Source of the DNA: JAVEDQ01 sp963783105
GTDB lineage: Bacteria > Actinomycetota > Actinomycetes > Frankiales > Frankiaceae
DNA: 64,000 nt
Reading direction: 5' to 3'
Assembly (NCBI GenBank): GCA_963783105.1
Contig: CAWAMI010000003.1
Location: 310,001-374,000, forward strand
Both the position numbers and the translations under genes were made by a program. The notes beneath the pieces are model-generated. The model worked only from the letters and a program-made list of their open reading frames with translations, was not told where the DNA came from and did no database searches. Of the stretch, positions 27,838-35,743 are shown piece by piece. Every line of letters begins with the position of its first letter. Positions within the stretch are counted from its first letter, which is position 1.

Positions 27838-30630
27838 GTGCGTCCTGCGTCCCGCCATTCCACCCACCCACTGCGCAGGACGAGGACCCGCCTCGCGGGC
27901 GGTCTGCTGCTCGCGATGGCCGCACCGGTCGTCGTCGGACTGGCGCCGTCCGCGTCGGCGTCGCCGGCTGCCGCGCAGCGGTTGTCCTTCGTCGCCGGCA
28001 CCGGCACCTACGGCGCCGAGCAGCCGGGGCCGGCGACATCGTCCCCGCTCTGGACCGTCTGGGGTACCGCGATCGACTCGGTAGGCAACGTCTACGCGAC
28101 CGACGTCAGCACGAACCGGGTCGTCAAGATCACCCCGGACGGGACGCTCTCGTTCGTGGCGGGCAACGGCATTCGCGGCGACGCCGTGCCCGGACCGGCG
28201 ACGGCATCCCCGCTGAAGCAGCCCTACGGCATCGCGATCGACTCCCACGACAACGTCTACCTCGCGGACGGCTACGGCTACCGCGTCGAGAAGGTGACTC
28301 CCGACGGGCAGCTCTCGTTCTTCGCGGGCAATGGCACGCCGGGTCCCGCCGTCCAGGGACCCGCGCTGAACAGCCCGATGAACCCGCAGGCCCTCACCGT
28401 CGATTCGCACGACAACGTCTACGTCTCCGACTTCCAGAACCACCGTGTCGCGAAGGTGACCCAGGACGGCGACCTCAGCTACTTCGCCGGCAACGGGACG
28501 AACAGCTCGCCTTCCCAGGGCTCCGCCACGTCGGTGGCCACGCCCTCACCCTTCGGCCTCGCCACCGATGGGGCCGACAACGTCTACGTCGCGGACAGCA
28601 ACGGCTACATCCAGAAGGTCGACCAGAACGGCACCCTGAGCTTCGTCGCCGGCAACGGGTCACAGGGTCCCGCCGTCGAGGGCAACGCTCGAGCCACGCC
28701 GCTCAACCACCCGTACGGCGTCGCGGCCGACGATGCCGGCAACGTCTACATCGCCGACACCTACAACCACCGGGTGGAGCGGGTCGACCCGGCCGGGAAC
28801 CTGACCTTCGTCGCCGGGACCGGCGCGTCCGGCCCCGCCGTCGAGGGTCCGCCGCTCGCGTCGCCCCTCAACTACCCCAAAGCTCTTTCGGCTGCCCCCG
28901 ACGGGACGGTGTACGTCGTCGACCAGAACAACTACCGCGTCGAGCGGGTCGGCCTGGCCGACATCCCGGCGGCTCCGACCGCGCTCGCTGCGGCGCCCGG
29001 TGCCGGTAGCGCCACGTTGACCATCACCCCCGGCTCGGACGGCGGCGCGCGCATCACCGGCTACGAGGTCTCCGTCGACGGTGGCCCCTACGCCTCGCTC
29101 AGCACGACGGCCGGGGCCGGAACCAGCCGCGTCGGGACCGTCTCCGGCCTGGGCGTCAACGTCGCGCACACGTTCGCCGTGCGGGCGATCAACCCGATGG
29201 GCACCGGAGCTGCGTCACCGAGCGCCTCCGCCACCACGTTCGACCTCCCGGCCGCTCCCACGGGCCTGACGGCAACCGGCGGCAACGGCGCCGTCCAGCT
29301 CACCGTCACCCCGGGCACCGACGGGGGCTCCCCGATCACCGGTTATGAGGTGTCCGTGGACAACGGCGCCTGGAACGCGCTGGCCACGATCGACAACGGC
29401 GACGGCACCCTCACCGGCACCGTCGCCGGCCTCCCGAACGGCGTCGACGCGTCGATCTCGGTACGAGCGATCAACGCGGCCGGCAACGGCACCCCCACCG
29501 CACCCGTCGTCGTACAGCCGATGGGCGACCCGATCGACGTCGCCTACGCCGGCATCGGCGGCACCGACTCTCCCCTCGGGGCCCGGGTCGGCTCGGCGAT
29601 CACCGTCGGCGGCGGCCGGGCTCAGGAGTTCCAGCACGGTTGGATCTACTGGTCATCCGCGACAGGGGCGCACGTGGTGGACGGCGAGATCCTCGCGGAC
29701 TACCTCCGGCGCGGCGGCCCGACCGGCCCGCTCGGCTTCCCGACCACGGACGCCAGCCCGGCGGCACGGGGCGGTCACGCCGCTTCCTTCACCGGGGGCA
29801 GCATCTTCTGGTCTCCGGCGACCGGGACGCAGATGCTCGACGGCGTCGTCCTGCAGCGCTACGACGCCCTCGGCGGACCGGGAGGTCTGCTCGGGTATCC
29901 GACCAGCGGCGTCGGCCGCGCACCCGACGGCGTCGGAAGCGTGAGCACCTTCAGCGGCGGCACGATCTACTGGTCGCCCGCCACCGGTGCCCGCGAGGTG
30001 CACGGCCGGATCCTGCAGCACTACCTCGAGATGCAGGGCCCAGCCGGACCGCTCGGCTACCCGACCAGTGACGAGACCGTGGCCGCGCACGGCGGTCGCG
30101 TCTCCACCTTCACCCGGGGCAACGTCTACTGGTCTCCCGCGAGCGGTGCCCACGAGGTGCACGGCGACATCCTCCGCCACTATCTCGAACTCGACGGCCC
30201 GGCGGGCCTGCTCGGCTATCCGGTGACGGACGAGACGACGACCCCGGACCGGATCGGACGGTTCAACCACTTCTCGCGCCTGGCCAGCATCTACTGGACG
30301 CCGGTCACCCGCGCCCACGAGATCCACGGGGCGATCCGGTTCCACTGGTCAACGCTCGGCTGGGAGCGTGGCGTCGCGGGCTACCCGACCAGCGACGAGA
30401 CCGCGGTCGCCGGTGGCCGCATGAACACGTTCTCGAAGTCGAACCTTGCCATGTACTGGTCGAGCGCGACGGGAGCGCGTGAGGTGCACGGGGCCATCCG
30501 CACGGACTACGTCCAGCGCTACGGCGGCCCGGGCGGTGCGCTCGGCTTCCCCACCAGCGACGAGTACGCGACGTCGGACGGCCGCGCGTCCCGCTTCGTC
30601 CACGGCGTCCTGCGCTGGACCCGCCGGTAG
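27838..30630 (+). CDS. Large secreted NHL - FN3 - LGFP repeat protein
   Basis: A 930-residue exported protein. A basic n-region and hydrophobic core (LAGGLLLAMAAPVVVGL) end at an Ala/Ser cleavage site. Residues about 45-375 carry six NHL blades, each with a LSFVAGNG-type strand and a DNVYV(A/S)D strand. Two fibronectin type III domains follow (start IPAAPTALAAAPG and LPAAPTGLTATGG). The C-terminal third has six full LGFP repeats (YWSPATGAREVHG ... LGYPTSDE) and a final half repeat. LGFP repeats are known from mycolic-acid/arabinogalactan-associated proteins, so wall binding is likely. GTG 27838 has GGAG five bases upstream; ATG 27796 is an alternative (944 residues). No enzyme motif; possibly an adhesin or wall scaffold. 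Confidence 0.9.
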   Translation: MRPASRHSTHPLRRTRTRLAGGLLLAMAAPVVVGLAPSASASPAAAQRLSFVAGTGTYGAEQPGPATSSPLWTVWGTAIDSVGNVYATDVSTNRVVKITPDGTLSFVAGNGIRGDAVPGPATASPLKQPYGIAIDSHDNVYLADGYGYRVEKVTPDGQLSFFAGNGTPGPAVQGPALNSPMNPQALTVDSHDNVYVSDFQNHRVAKVTQDGDLSYFAGNGTNSSPSQGSATSVATPSPFGLATDGADNVYVADSNGYIQKVDQNGTLSFVAGNGSQGPAVEGNARATPLNHPYGVAADDAGNVYIADTYNHRVERVDPAGNLTFVAGTGASGPAVEGPPLASPLNYPKALSAAPDGTVYVVDQNNYRVERVGLADIPAAPTALAAAPGAGSATLTITPGSDGGARITGYEVSVDGGPYASLSTTAGAGTSRVGTVSGLGVNVAHTFAVRAINPMGTGAASPSASATTFDLPAAPTGLTATGGNGAVQLTVTPGTDGGSPITGYEVSVDNGAWNALATIDNGDGTLTGTVAGLPNGVDASISVRAINAAGNGTPTAPVVVQPMGDPIDVAYAGIGGTDSPLGARVGSAITVGGGRAQEFQHGWIYWSSATGAHVVDGEILADYLRRGGPTGPLGFPTTDASPAARGGHAASFTGGSIFWSPATGTQMLDGVVLQRYDALGGPGGLLGYPTSGVGRAPDGVGSVSTFSGGTIYWSPATGAREVHGRILQHYLEMQGPAGPLGYPTSDETVAAHGGRVSTFTRGNVYWSPASGAHEVHGDILRHYLELDGPAGLLGYPVTDETTTPDRIGRFNHFSRLASIYWTPVTRAHEIHGAIRFHWSTLGWERGVAGYPTSDETAVAGGRMNTFSKSNLAMYWSSATGAREVHGAIRTDYVQRYGGPGGALGFPTSDEYATSDGRASRFVHGVLRWTRR

Positions 30631-30650
30631 CCGGGAACCCCTCCATCCGC

Positions 30651-30680
30651 CGCCGCCGGTCGACTGCTCGACCGGCGGCG
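30651..30680 (+). terminator. Strong hairpin after the LGFP gene
   Basis: Perfect 13-base arms, CGCCGCCGGTCGA (30651-30663) and TCGACCGGCGGCG (30668-30680), with a 4-base loop, 20 bases after the stop. It is the strongest terminator-like structure in the window. Confidence 0.8.
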
Positions 30681-30760
30681 TCCGGGTGTTCCCACCGGGT
30701 CCACGGCCCTCGGCCACAGCGAAGCGTTTACAACAAAAACCCCACGGAATCAGAATTGTA

Positions 30761-30781
30761 GTCCTGCAACAGTTGTAGGAC
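30761..30781. promoter_or_regulatory. Operator-like palindrome upstream of the YaaH-type transporter
   Basis: Arms GTCCTGCAAC (30761-30770) and GTTGTAGGAC (30772-30781) flank a central A with a single mismatch. The palindrome lies in an unusually AT-rich stretch (30725-30785) and ends 33 bases before the ATG. The spacing and symmetry suggest a dimeric repressor or activator site, perhaps of a GntR-type protein; the regulator is unknown. Confidence 0.6.
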
Positions 30782-30814
30782 AGAACTGGAGGCACACGCG
30801 GAAGGGAGAACGCG

Positions 30815-31648
30815 ATGCAGAACGCGGATGTGCGACACGATCAGCGGAACCGGATGCCGGAGGCGAACGCCCAGAACCGGGCCGCAGAGGGGGTCTATCC
30901 GAACGAGCGGGCGGACGCCCCGGGTTACGAGGCCAGTGGGATGAACGGCCGGGAGGACTACGAGAGCTGGGTCGGGCGTAGCCGCGTCGTCCTCACGCCC
31001 ATCGCGGCGCCGAGCGTGCTCGGCCTGTTCGGATTCTTCGCGGCGACGATCATGGTGGGGAGCAACCTCGCCGGCTGGTGGGGCTCGACCTCATCGGGGC
31101 TGGAGATCTTCACCTTCGCCGCGATGTTCGGCGGGCTCGCGCAGCTGCTGGCGGCCATGTGGTCCTTCCGGGCCCGTGACGTCGCAGCTGTTGCGGTGCA
31201 CGGCGCCTGGGGTTCGTTCTGGCTCGCCTACGGGATCCAGAACCTGCTGGTCGCGACCGGCAACCTGGCCCCGGCCGGGGACCACAGCGTGGCCCTGTCC
31301 TGGTGGTTCATCGGTCTGGCGGCCGTGACCGCCTCGGTGACGCTGGCCGTCCTCGCGGACAATCTGGCGCTGTTCGCGGTGGCAGGGACGCTGACCGCGG
31401 GCGCGATCCTCGCGGCCATCGGCTACGGAACCACCGCGAGCGGAGTGCTGACGGCGGCCGGATACCTGTTCGTCATCTCGGCGGGCTGCGCCTGGTACGC
31501 GGCGACGGCGATGATGCTGGCAAGTAGCTTCGGCCGCACCGTCCTGCCGCTGGGCACCTGGGACCGCAAGGGCAACATCCCGACGCGGCGGCCCATGCGC
31601 CCGATCGAGTACGCCTCCGGGATGCCGGGCGCCCGCGTCGGTCAGTAG
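30815..31648 (+). CDS. GPR1/FUN34/YaaH-family transporter
   Basis: A 277-residue membrane protein with an extended hydrophilic N-terminus of about 55 residues and six hydrophobic helices. Motifs fit the acetate/succinate-uptake family: PSVLGLFGFFAAT (variant of NPAPLGL), MFGGLAQLLAAMWSFRARD and YGSFW-type HGAWGSFWLAYGI. The canonical NPAPLGL Asn is replaced (IAAPSVLGL), so the substrate may differ from acetate. GGGAG lies 8-11 bases before the ATG. A likely operator palindrome lies upstream. No metabolic neighbours are seen. Confidence 0.8.
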   Translation: MQNADVRHDQRNRMPEANAQNRAAEGVYPNERADAPGYEASGMNGREDYESWVGRSRVVLTPIAAPSVLGLFGFFAATIMVGSNLAGWWGSTSSGLEIFTFAAMFGGLAQLLAAMWSFRARDVAAVAVHGAWGSFWLAYGIQNLLVATGNLAPAGDHSVALSWWFIGLAAVTASVTLAVLADNLALFAVAGTLTAGAILAAIGYGTTASGVLTAAGYLFVISAGCAWYAATAMMLASSFGRTVLPLGTWDRKGNIPTRRPMRPIEYASGMPGARVGQ

Positions 31649-31661
31649 ACGCCCACGGACT

Positions 31662-31755
31662 GCGCCGACGATCGGCCGTGGCCGATCCCGGACCCCGATC
31701 CCGTCCCCCGGAACTCCGGACCCCCGGACCCCCGGGGCCGGCCGATCGTCGGCGC
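31662..31755. repeat. Perfect 16-base inverted repeat around a 62-base Pro/Gly-codon-like spacer
   Basis: GCGCCGACGATCGGCC (31662-31677) and GGCCGATCGTCGGCGC (31740-31755) match perfectly. The spacer holds several copies of a cccgga/ccccgga theme. It starts 14 bases after the transporter stop, so it may be its terminator, but a 16-base arm with a long loop is unusual and could also be a small mobile repeat or an RNA element. Confidence 0.65.
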
Positions 31756-31786
31756 CACCTCCGGTCAGCGCTTTACATGGCCGGTC

Positions 31787-31821
31787 AGCCGGGGCTTGGT
31801 GAGGTGCGCCAAGCCCCGGCT
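31787..31821 (+). promoter_or_regulatory. Hairpin 32 bases upstream of the GAF-ANTAR gene
   Basis: Perfect 13-base arms AGCCGGGGCTTGG (31787-31799) and CCAAGCCCCGGCT (31809-31821) enclose a 9-base loop. ANTAR proteins act on paired hairpins in nascent RNA; this structure sits directly before such a gene. It may be a leader hairpin for autoregulation or only a terminator of read-through. The loop does not fit the known six-base ANTAR loop. Confidence 0.55.
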
Positions 31822-31853
31822 CCGTTCTTGCGGACCTTGGGCAGAATCCCCAC

Positions 31854-32606
31854 GTGGACTTTCCGGAGCTTGTGCCCCTGGCAGACGTCGCGAGGCTGAA
31901 CGAGGACGACCAGGACGCGGACCTCGTGCTCGGCCGCCTGGCCCGCCATGCCCTGCGACTGGTACCGGGGTGTGCAGGCGCGGCGCTCACCCTCACCCTC
32001 CCCGACGGCGGCTTCACCGCTGCCACAACCGGGCCGGAGGTCGACCAGTGTCACCGGATCCAGTTCGCCGCCGACGGAGACGGCCCGGCGCGCGAGACCC
32101 TGGAGCGCAACGAGCCGCGTCGCGTTGACGACGTGACGACCGAGGACCGGTGGCCGAGATACTGCGCCATCGCGAGGAGGGTGGGCTTCGCCAGCAGCCT
32201 GGCCGTCCCGCTGCGGACCAACCGTCTTCCGTCCGCCGCCCTCAACCTCTACGCGAAGGAGCCGCAGGCCTTCACCGGCACGACGCACGACGCCGCCCTG
32301 CTGTTCGCGCTCAACGGTGGGGTGGCGTTGGACAACGCCGACCTTTACCGCCACAGCACGATGCTGGTGGATCAGCTCCAGCAGGCACTCGAGTCCCGTG
32401 GCCTGATCGAGCGCGCCAAGGGGCTGTTGATGGGACGACACGACCTGACGGCCGAGCAGGCCTTCGACGCGCTCCGTTCCCGATCCCAGCAGCAGCACCG
32501 CCGCCTGCGCGAGGTCGCCGTCGACGTGTTGACGGAGGCCGGGAAGGTCAGCGGCGGGGAGGCACACACCCCGTGGATGCCGATGCGGGGCCGCCCTCGT
32601 TGGTGA
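31854..32606 (+). CDS. GAF-ANTAR antitermination regulator
   Basis: A 250-residue cytosolic regulator. Residues about 20-165 form a GAF sensor domain (HALRLVPGCAGAALTLTL ... GFASSLAVPLRTN). Residues about 175-230 form an ANTAR domain (LESRGLIERAKGLLMGRHD, then AFDALRSRSQQQHRRLREVA), a three-helix RNA-binding domain that promotes antitermination. Position of the conserved Ala/Gly in AKGLLM fits active members. GTG start at 31854, hairpin upstream. A decayed paralogue lies 1.3 kb downstream. The signal is unknown. Confidence 0.9.
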   Translation: MDFPELVPLADVARLNEDDQDADLVLGRLARHALRLVPGCAGAALTLTLPDGGFTAATTGPEVDQCHRIQFAADGDGPARETLERNEPRRVDDVTTEDRWPRYCAIARRVGFASSLAVPLRTNRLPSAALNLYAKEPQAFTGTTHDAALLFALNGGVALDNADLYRHSTMLVDQLQQALESRGLIERAKGLLMGRHDLTAEQAFDALRSRSQQQHRRLREVAVDVLTEAGKVSGGEAHTPWMPMRGRPRW

Positions 32607-32615
32607 CCGGTTTCG

Positions 32616-32960
32616 TCAACCGAGCCGTTGCCAACGGTCGAGCAGTTCGTCCACCGGCAGCTCGATGAGTTCGGAGACGAACCGGCAGAGCACCCCGTCC
32701 GCGCACGTCCGGGGCGGACCGCACCAGACCGCGCGGTCGTGGTCTGCGATGCGCACCGCGTGCCACACCGGCGCGTCGCGCAGGCCGACCACTGGGCCGA
32801 GGAGCTCGACCCGCACCTCACGCCCCGGCACGTGGACGTACAGCCGCTGGTCGGGCCCTTGGCCGGATTCCTCGGCGTGGACCCGTGTGAAGAACCCACA
32901 CCGACGGAGCCGGTCGACGAGTTGCGCAGGAGGAAAGGAAGAAAGAGTGAGGACAGTCAT
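32616..32960 (-). CDS. Hypothetical small protein
   Basis: A 114-residue protein, acidic at the C-terminus (CRFVSELIELPVDELLDRW), with a strand-rich middle (RLYVHVPGREVRVELLGPVV). No membrane segment, signal peptide or known motif. Convergent with the GAF-ANTAR gene (9 bases between stops). The frame is open to 33014, but ATG 32960 gives a compact start. I do not recognise the family. Confidence 0.5.
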   Translation of the reverse strand: MTVLTLSSFPPAQLVDRLRRCGFFTRVHAEESGQGPDQRLYVHVPGREVRVELLGPVVGLRDAPVWHAVRIADHDRAVWCGPPRTCADGVLCRFVSELIELPVDELLDRWQRLG

Positions 32961-33132
32961 CAGCCGTCCATCCGCTGAGATTCCGGGGTGCTGGCTCAAC
33001 CCGTGACCCGACATTAGCTCGTCATCCTGTGTGTGCGTCCCGCGCGAGCCGCCGGGCGCCGAATGACGTCTGTCGACTCAGGCACTCCTCAACTGACCAA
33101 GTATACGGCGTAATCCTACGAGGAGCGAGGGA

Positions 33133-33493
33133 ATGACGAGGGAGACGAGGCTGGCGGCCGCCTTCGTGCAGCTGGCCGAGGCACTGGTCAGCGGCCTCAG
33201 GTCGGGGACTTCCTGCACCTGTTGATCTGTCACGTGGTCGAGCTGCTCGAGGTGGAGGCCGCTGGGGGCCATGCTCGCCGACGAGCACCACCGGCTGCGC
33301 GGTCGCCGCGTCCACCGAGGACACCCACCTGTTCGAGGTGTTCGCCCTGCAGCACGAGGAGGGCGTCTGCCTCGACGAGGCGTTTCAGGCGCTCAGGCAG
33401 GAAGCGCGCAACAGCAACCGCAAGTTGCACGACCTCGTGCACGACCTCGTGCGTGGGGATGCCGGCACCGCCACGAGGTTCAACCCCGCCTGA
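33133..33493 (+). pseudogene. Decayed GAF-ANTAR regulator
   Basis: Starting at ATG 33133 the sequence spells a GAF-ANTAR protein only if the frame is changed three times: MTRETRLAAAFVQLAEALVS, then QVGDFLHLLICHVVELLEVE, then AMLADEHHRLR and VAASTEDTHLFEVFALQHEE. After QHEEGVCLDE the reading jumps to ANTAR helix-like residues (AFQALRQEARNSNRKLHDLV), so most of the GAF core and the first ANTAR helices are also lost. Multiple lesions show real decay, not one sequencing error. Related to the intact gene at 31854 by family, not necessarily a recent copy. Confidence 0.8.
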
Positions 33494-33532
33494 GCCTCGT
33501 GACGCCGTCGGCCCGGACGCTCGCCCGACCGG

Positions 33533-35173
33533 TCAGTGCCGCTCCCCCGCCCGCTCCTCACGGCCGACGAGCATCGGCGACGCCGGCTCCGGCGGCGAAC
33601 TCCCGACCTCGACCCCCATCAACCGGCAGCGGATCTCGATCAGCCTCGTCGCAGCCTGAACGGACGAGACGTCGCCCTTCATCGCGTTCTCCCACACGGC
33701 GCCGAGGAGCAACTCCAGGCGGTTGTACTCCAGCTGCCGGAAGGCGTCGACCGCCTCGGTGTCCACCGCCCACTGCGTCGCGGCCGAGCGCTCACCCGGC
33801 TCCTCCTTGCGGCGCAGACCCTTGAGTCGCTGCAGCGGGCGGAAACCGTCTCGCTGGCCACCGGAAGTGGGTACGGCGGCGGGGCCAGGGGCGTCGGACG
33901 ACCCCGGCCCCGGCTTGGGTGCCGACGAGGGCACCTGCACGACGCGATCTGCTGTCCTCGGCTCCGCCGGGTGCCCGTTCGAGCGTTCGTCGGCGGCACC
34001 GTCCTCGCGAGCCGTCTCGCTCGAACCCACCGGCTGGGGGTCAGCGGAGGATGCGGCATCGTCCTGCTCGGCGTCCGCCGACGCCGCGGCGGGCGTCTCG
34101 TCGGCGGGCGTCTCGTCGGTGCCTGCGTCCTCGGCGACCTGCGCAGGCTCGGGGACGTCCGTGTGCCGCGTTGTCCCGGCCTGCTCCGCGGTCTCTTGCT
34201 GCTCCGCGACCTCGGGCTCCGCGACGTCGGCCTGCTCCGCGAGGTCGGCATGCTCCGCGTTCTCTTCCTGCTCCTCGACGACGGGCTCCGCGACTAGTTC
34301 TGCCTGCGGGACGTCTGCCTGCGGGACGTCTGCCTGCTGTTGCGCCTGCGCCGCGGCTTCGTGCGGCCCGGCCGCCCCTGCCGGGGCTGTGGCATCGGCC
34401 GCCGTCGAGAACTGCCCGGCGTCTTCGGCCTCCGACTGCGCCGTAGCCGCGGGTTCCTCCTGCCCAGACGGGGACACCGGCTCCGGCTCGGCCACCGGCG
34501 CCGCCGGCGACAGCGCCACCGCTGGCGGCGCGGGCTCGTCCGCCGGTTTGGCCGCCGCGGGAGGTGTGGGGCTCGGCGACGGGCGCAGGAACGAACGGGT
34601 CCGTTCCGTCCAGTCCTGGCCGTTCCAGTAGCGCGCGGACACTCCCCCGTCGTCCGGGTCCGGGTACCAGCCGGCTGGGATCTCGTCCGCGTCGGACTCC
34701 CGCGACAGCTGCTGCGACGACGCCTCCGTCTGCGGGTGGTCGCCCTGCGCATGCTGCGACGTCTGTGCAGCCTCGACGGCCGGGACCTCGACGGTCGTGA
34801 CGTCGGAAGTCAGGGACTCGGCTGCCGGTCCGCCGCCATCTACGGGCTCTCGCCGGTCGTGCGACCGGTCGTGCGTGGCCGTGGTCGAACGCCGGCCGGC
34901 GGACAGGCCCGGAGTCGGCCGGAGCGTCGCTCGCGTGCGCTCGGTCCAGTCATCGCCGTCCCAGTAGCGGAAGGTCGCCCCGCCGGTGTCCGGGTCCGGG
35001 TACCAGCCGGCGGGAATGGGCTCCTCCTCGTCGGCGGACGCGTCGGCCGTTGCCTCCGCGGAGGTTCGTTGCCGGGTCTGATCGCTCCAGAGCCGACCGT
35101 CCCAGTAGCGCTCGGAGACGCCGTCGTCGGCGGGATCGGGGTACCAGCCTGCCGGCACGTCACTCAAAGTCAC
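33533..35173 (-). CDS. Three-DUF2510 protein with acidic linker and terminase-small-subunit-like tail
   Basis: A 546-residue protein. Three DUF2510 modules (PAGWYPDP ... RYWDG..W) lie at residues about 7-35, 50-82 and 160-193. A long Ala/Glu/Pro/Gln-rich disordered linker with imperfect EVAEQ/DV repeats spans about 200-440. The C-terminal 75 residues are helical: LEYNRLELLLGAVWENAMKG then ATRLIEIRCRLMGVEV, a pattern I know from phage small-terminase proteins. No transmembrane helix or signal is seen, unlike many DUF2510 proteins. GTG 35173 starts just before the first module; the open frame further upstream runs antisense over the next gene. Function unknown. Confidence 0.75.
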   Translation of the reverse strand: MTLSDVPAGWYPDPADDGVSERYWDGRLWSDQTRQRTSAEATADASADEEEPIPAGWYPDPDTGGATFRYWDGDDWTERTRATLRPTPGLSAGRRSTTATHDRSHDRREPVDGGGPAAESLTSDVTTVEVPAVEAAQTSQHAQGDHPQTEASSQQLSRESDADEIPAGWYPDPDDGGVSARYWNGQDWTERTRSFLRPSPSPTPPAAAKPADEPAPPAVALSPAAPVAEPEPVSPSGQEEPAATAQSEAEDAGQFSTAADATAPAGAAGPHEAAAQAQQQADVPQADVPQAELVAEPVVEEQEENAEHADLAEQADVAEPEVAEQQETAEQAGTTRHTDVPEPAQVAEDAGTDETPADETPAAASADAEQDDAASSADPQPVGSSETAREDGAADERSNGHPAEPRTADRVVQVPSSAPKPGPGSSDAPGPAAVPTSGGQRDGFRPLQRLKGLRRKEEPGERSAATQWAVDTEAVDAFRQLEYNRLELLLGAVWENAMKGDVSSVQAATRLIEIRCRLMGVEVGSSPPEPASPMLVGREERAGERH

Positions 35174-35329
35174 GAGCGGATCATCGCAGCCCGGAGGCGG
35201 CCTCGTCTGCCAACCGCCCGGCTTCCGCGCAAACCGACATAAGGCGCGCCGCGACCGGCGGCACCTCGGCCGCCGCTCAGCTGCGCCTCGACTCCGACAT
35301 GTGAAGCCGATTTTGGCCATGCTCGAACC

Positions 35330-35701
35330 ATGCCCGACCGCCTCAATCGATACGAAAAGCGCACCTCCACGCCGTTGCTCGTCTTCGCCCTGCTGTTCAT
35401 CGCCCTGTACGCCCTGCCGGTCGTCGAGCCTGATCTCCCGGTCGCCTCGCTCGTCGGCGTCGTCACCGCCGCTGTCGCCGCATGGTTCATCTCGGTCACG
35501 GCCACTTCCGAACGGCGGACCGCGGCCACCGACGAGCGACTCGCACGGATGGAGCAGCAGCTCGCCGACATCACCGCGGCGCTGAACGGTCGGCAGGATC
35601 ATCGACCGAGCCGCAGAGAAGACGGTCCGCCGTCGACGTCGCGCCTGGGCCCTTCGTCGCAGGATTCGTTCGCCTCGGGGCCGCCCGGCAGGGCGCGGTG
35701 A
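35330..35701 (+). CDS. Small membrane protein with short coiled coil
   Basis: A 123-residue protein with two hydrophobic helices (LLVFALLFIALYALPVV and SLVGVVTAAVAAWFISVT) and a cytoplasmic coiled-coil-like stretch (ATDERLARMEQQLADITAAL). The tail is Pro/Ser/Arg-rich. ATG 35330; divergent from the DUF2510 gene. No family recognised. Confidence 0.65.
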   Translation: MPDRLNRYEKRTSTPLLVFALLFIALYALPVVEPDLPVASLVGVVTAAVAAWFISVTATSERRTAATDERLARMEQQLADITAALNGRQDHRPSRREDGPPSTSRLGPSSQDSFASGPPGRAR

Positions 35702-35743
35702 ACCGTGGTGCAGCAGCGGCCGGCCCGGGTGCGCCGGGAGCCC

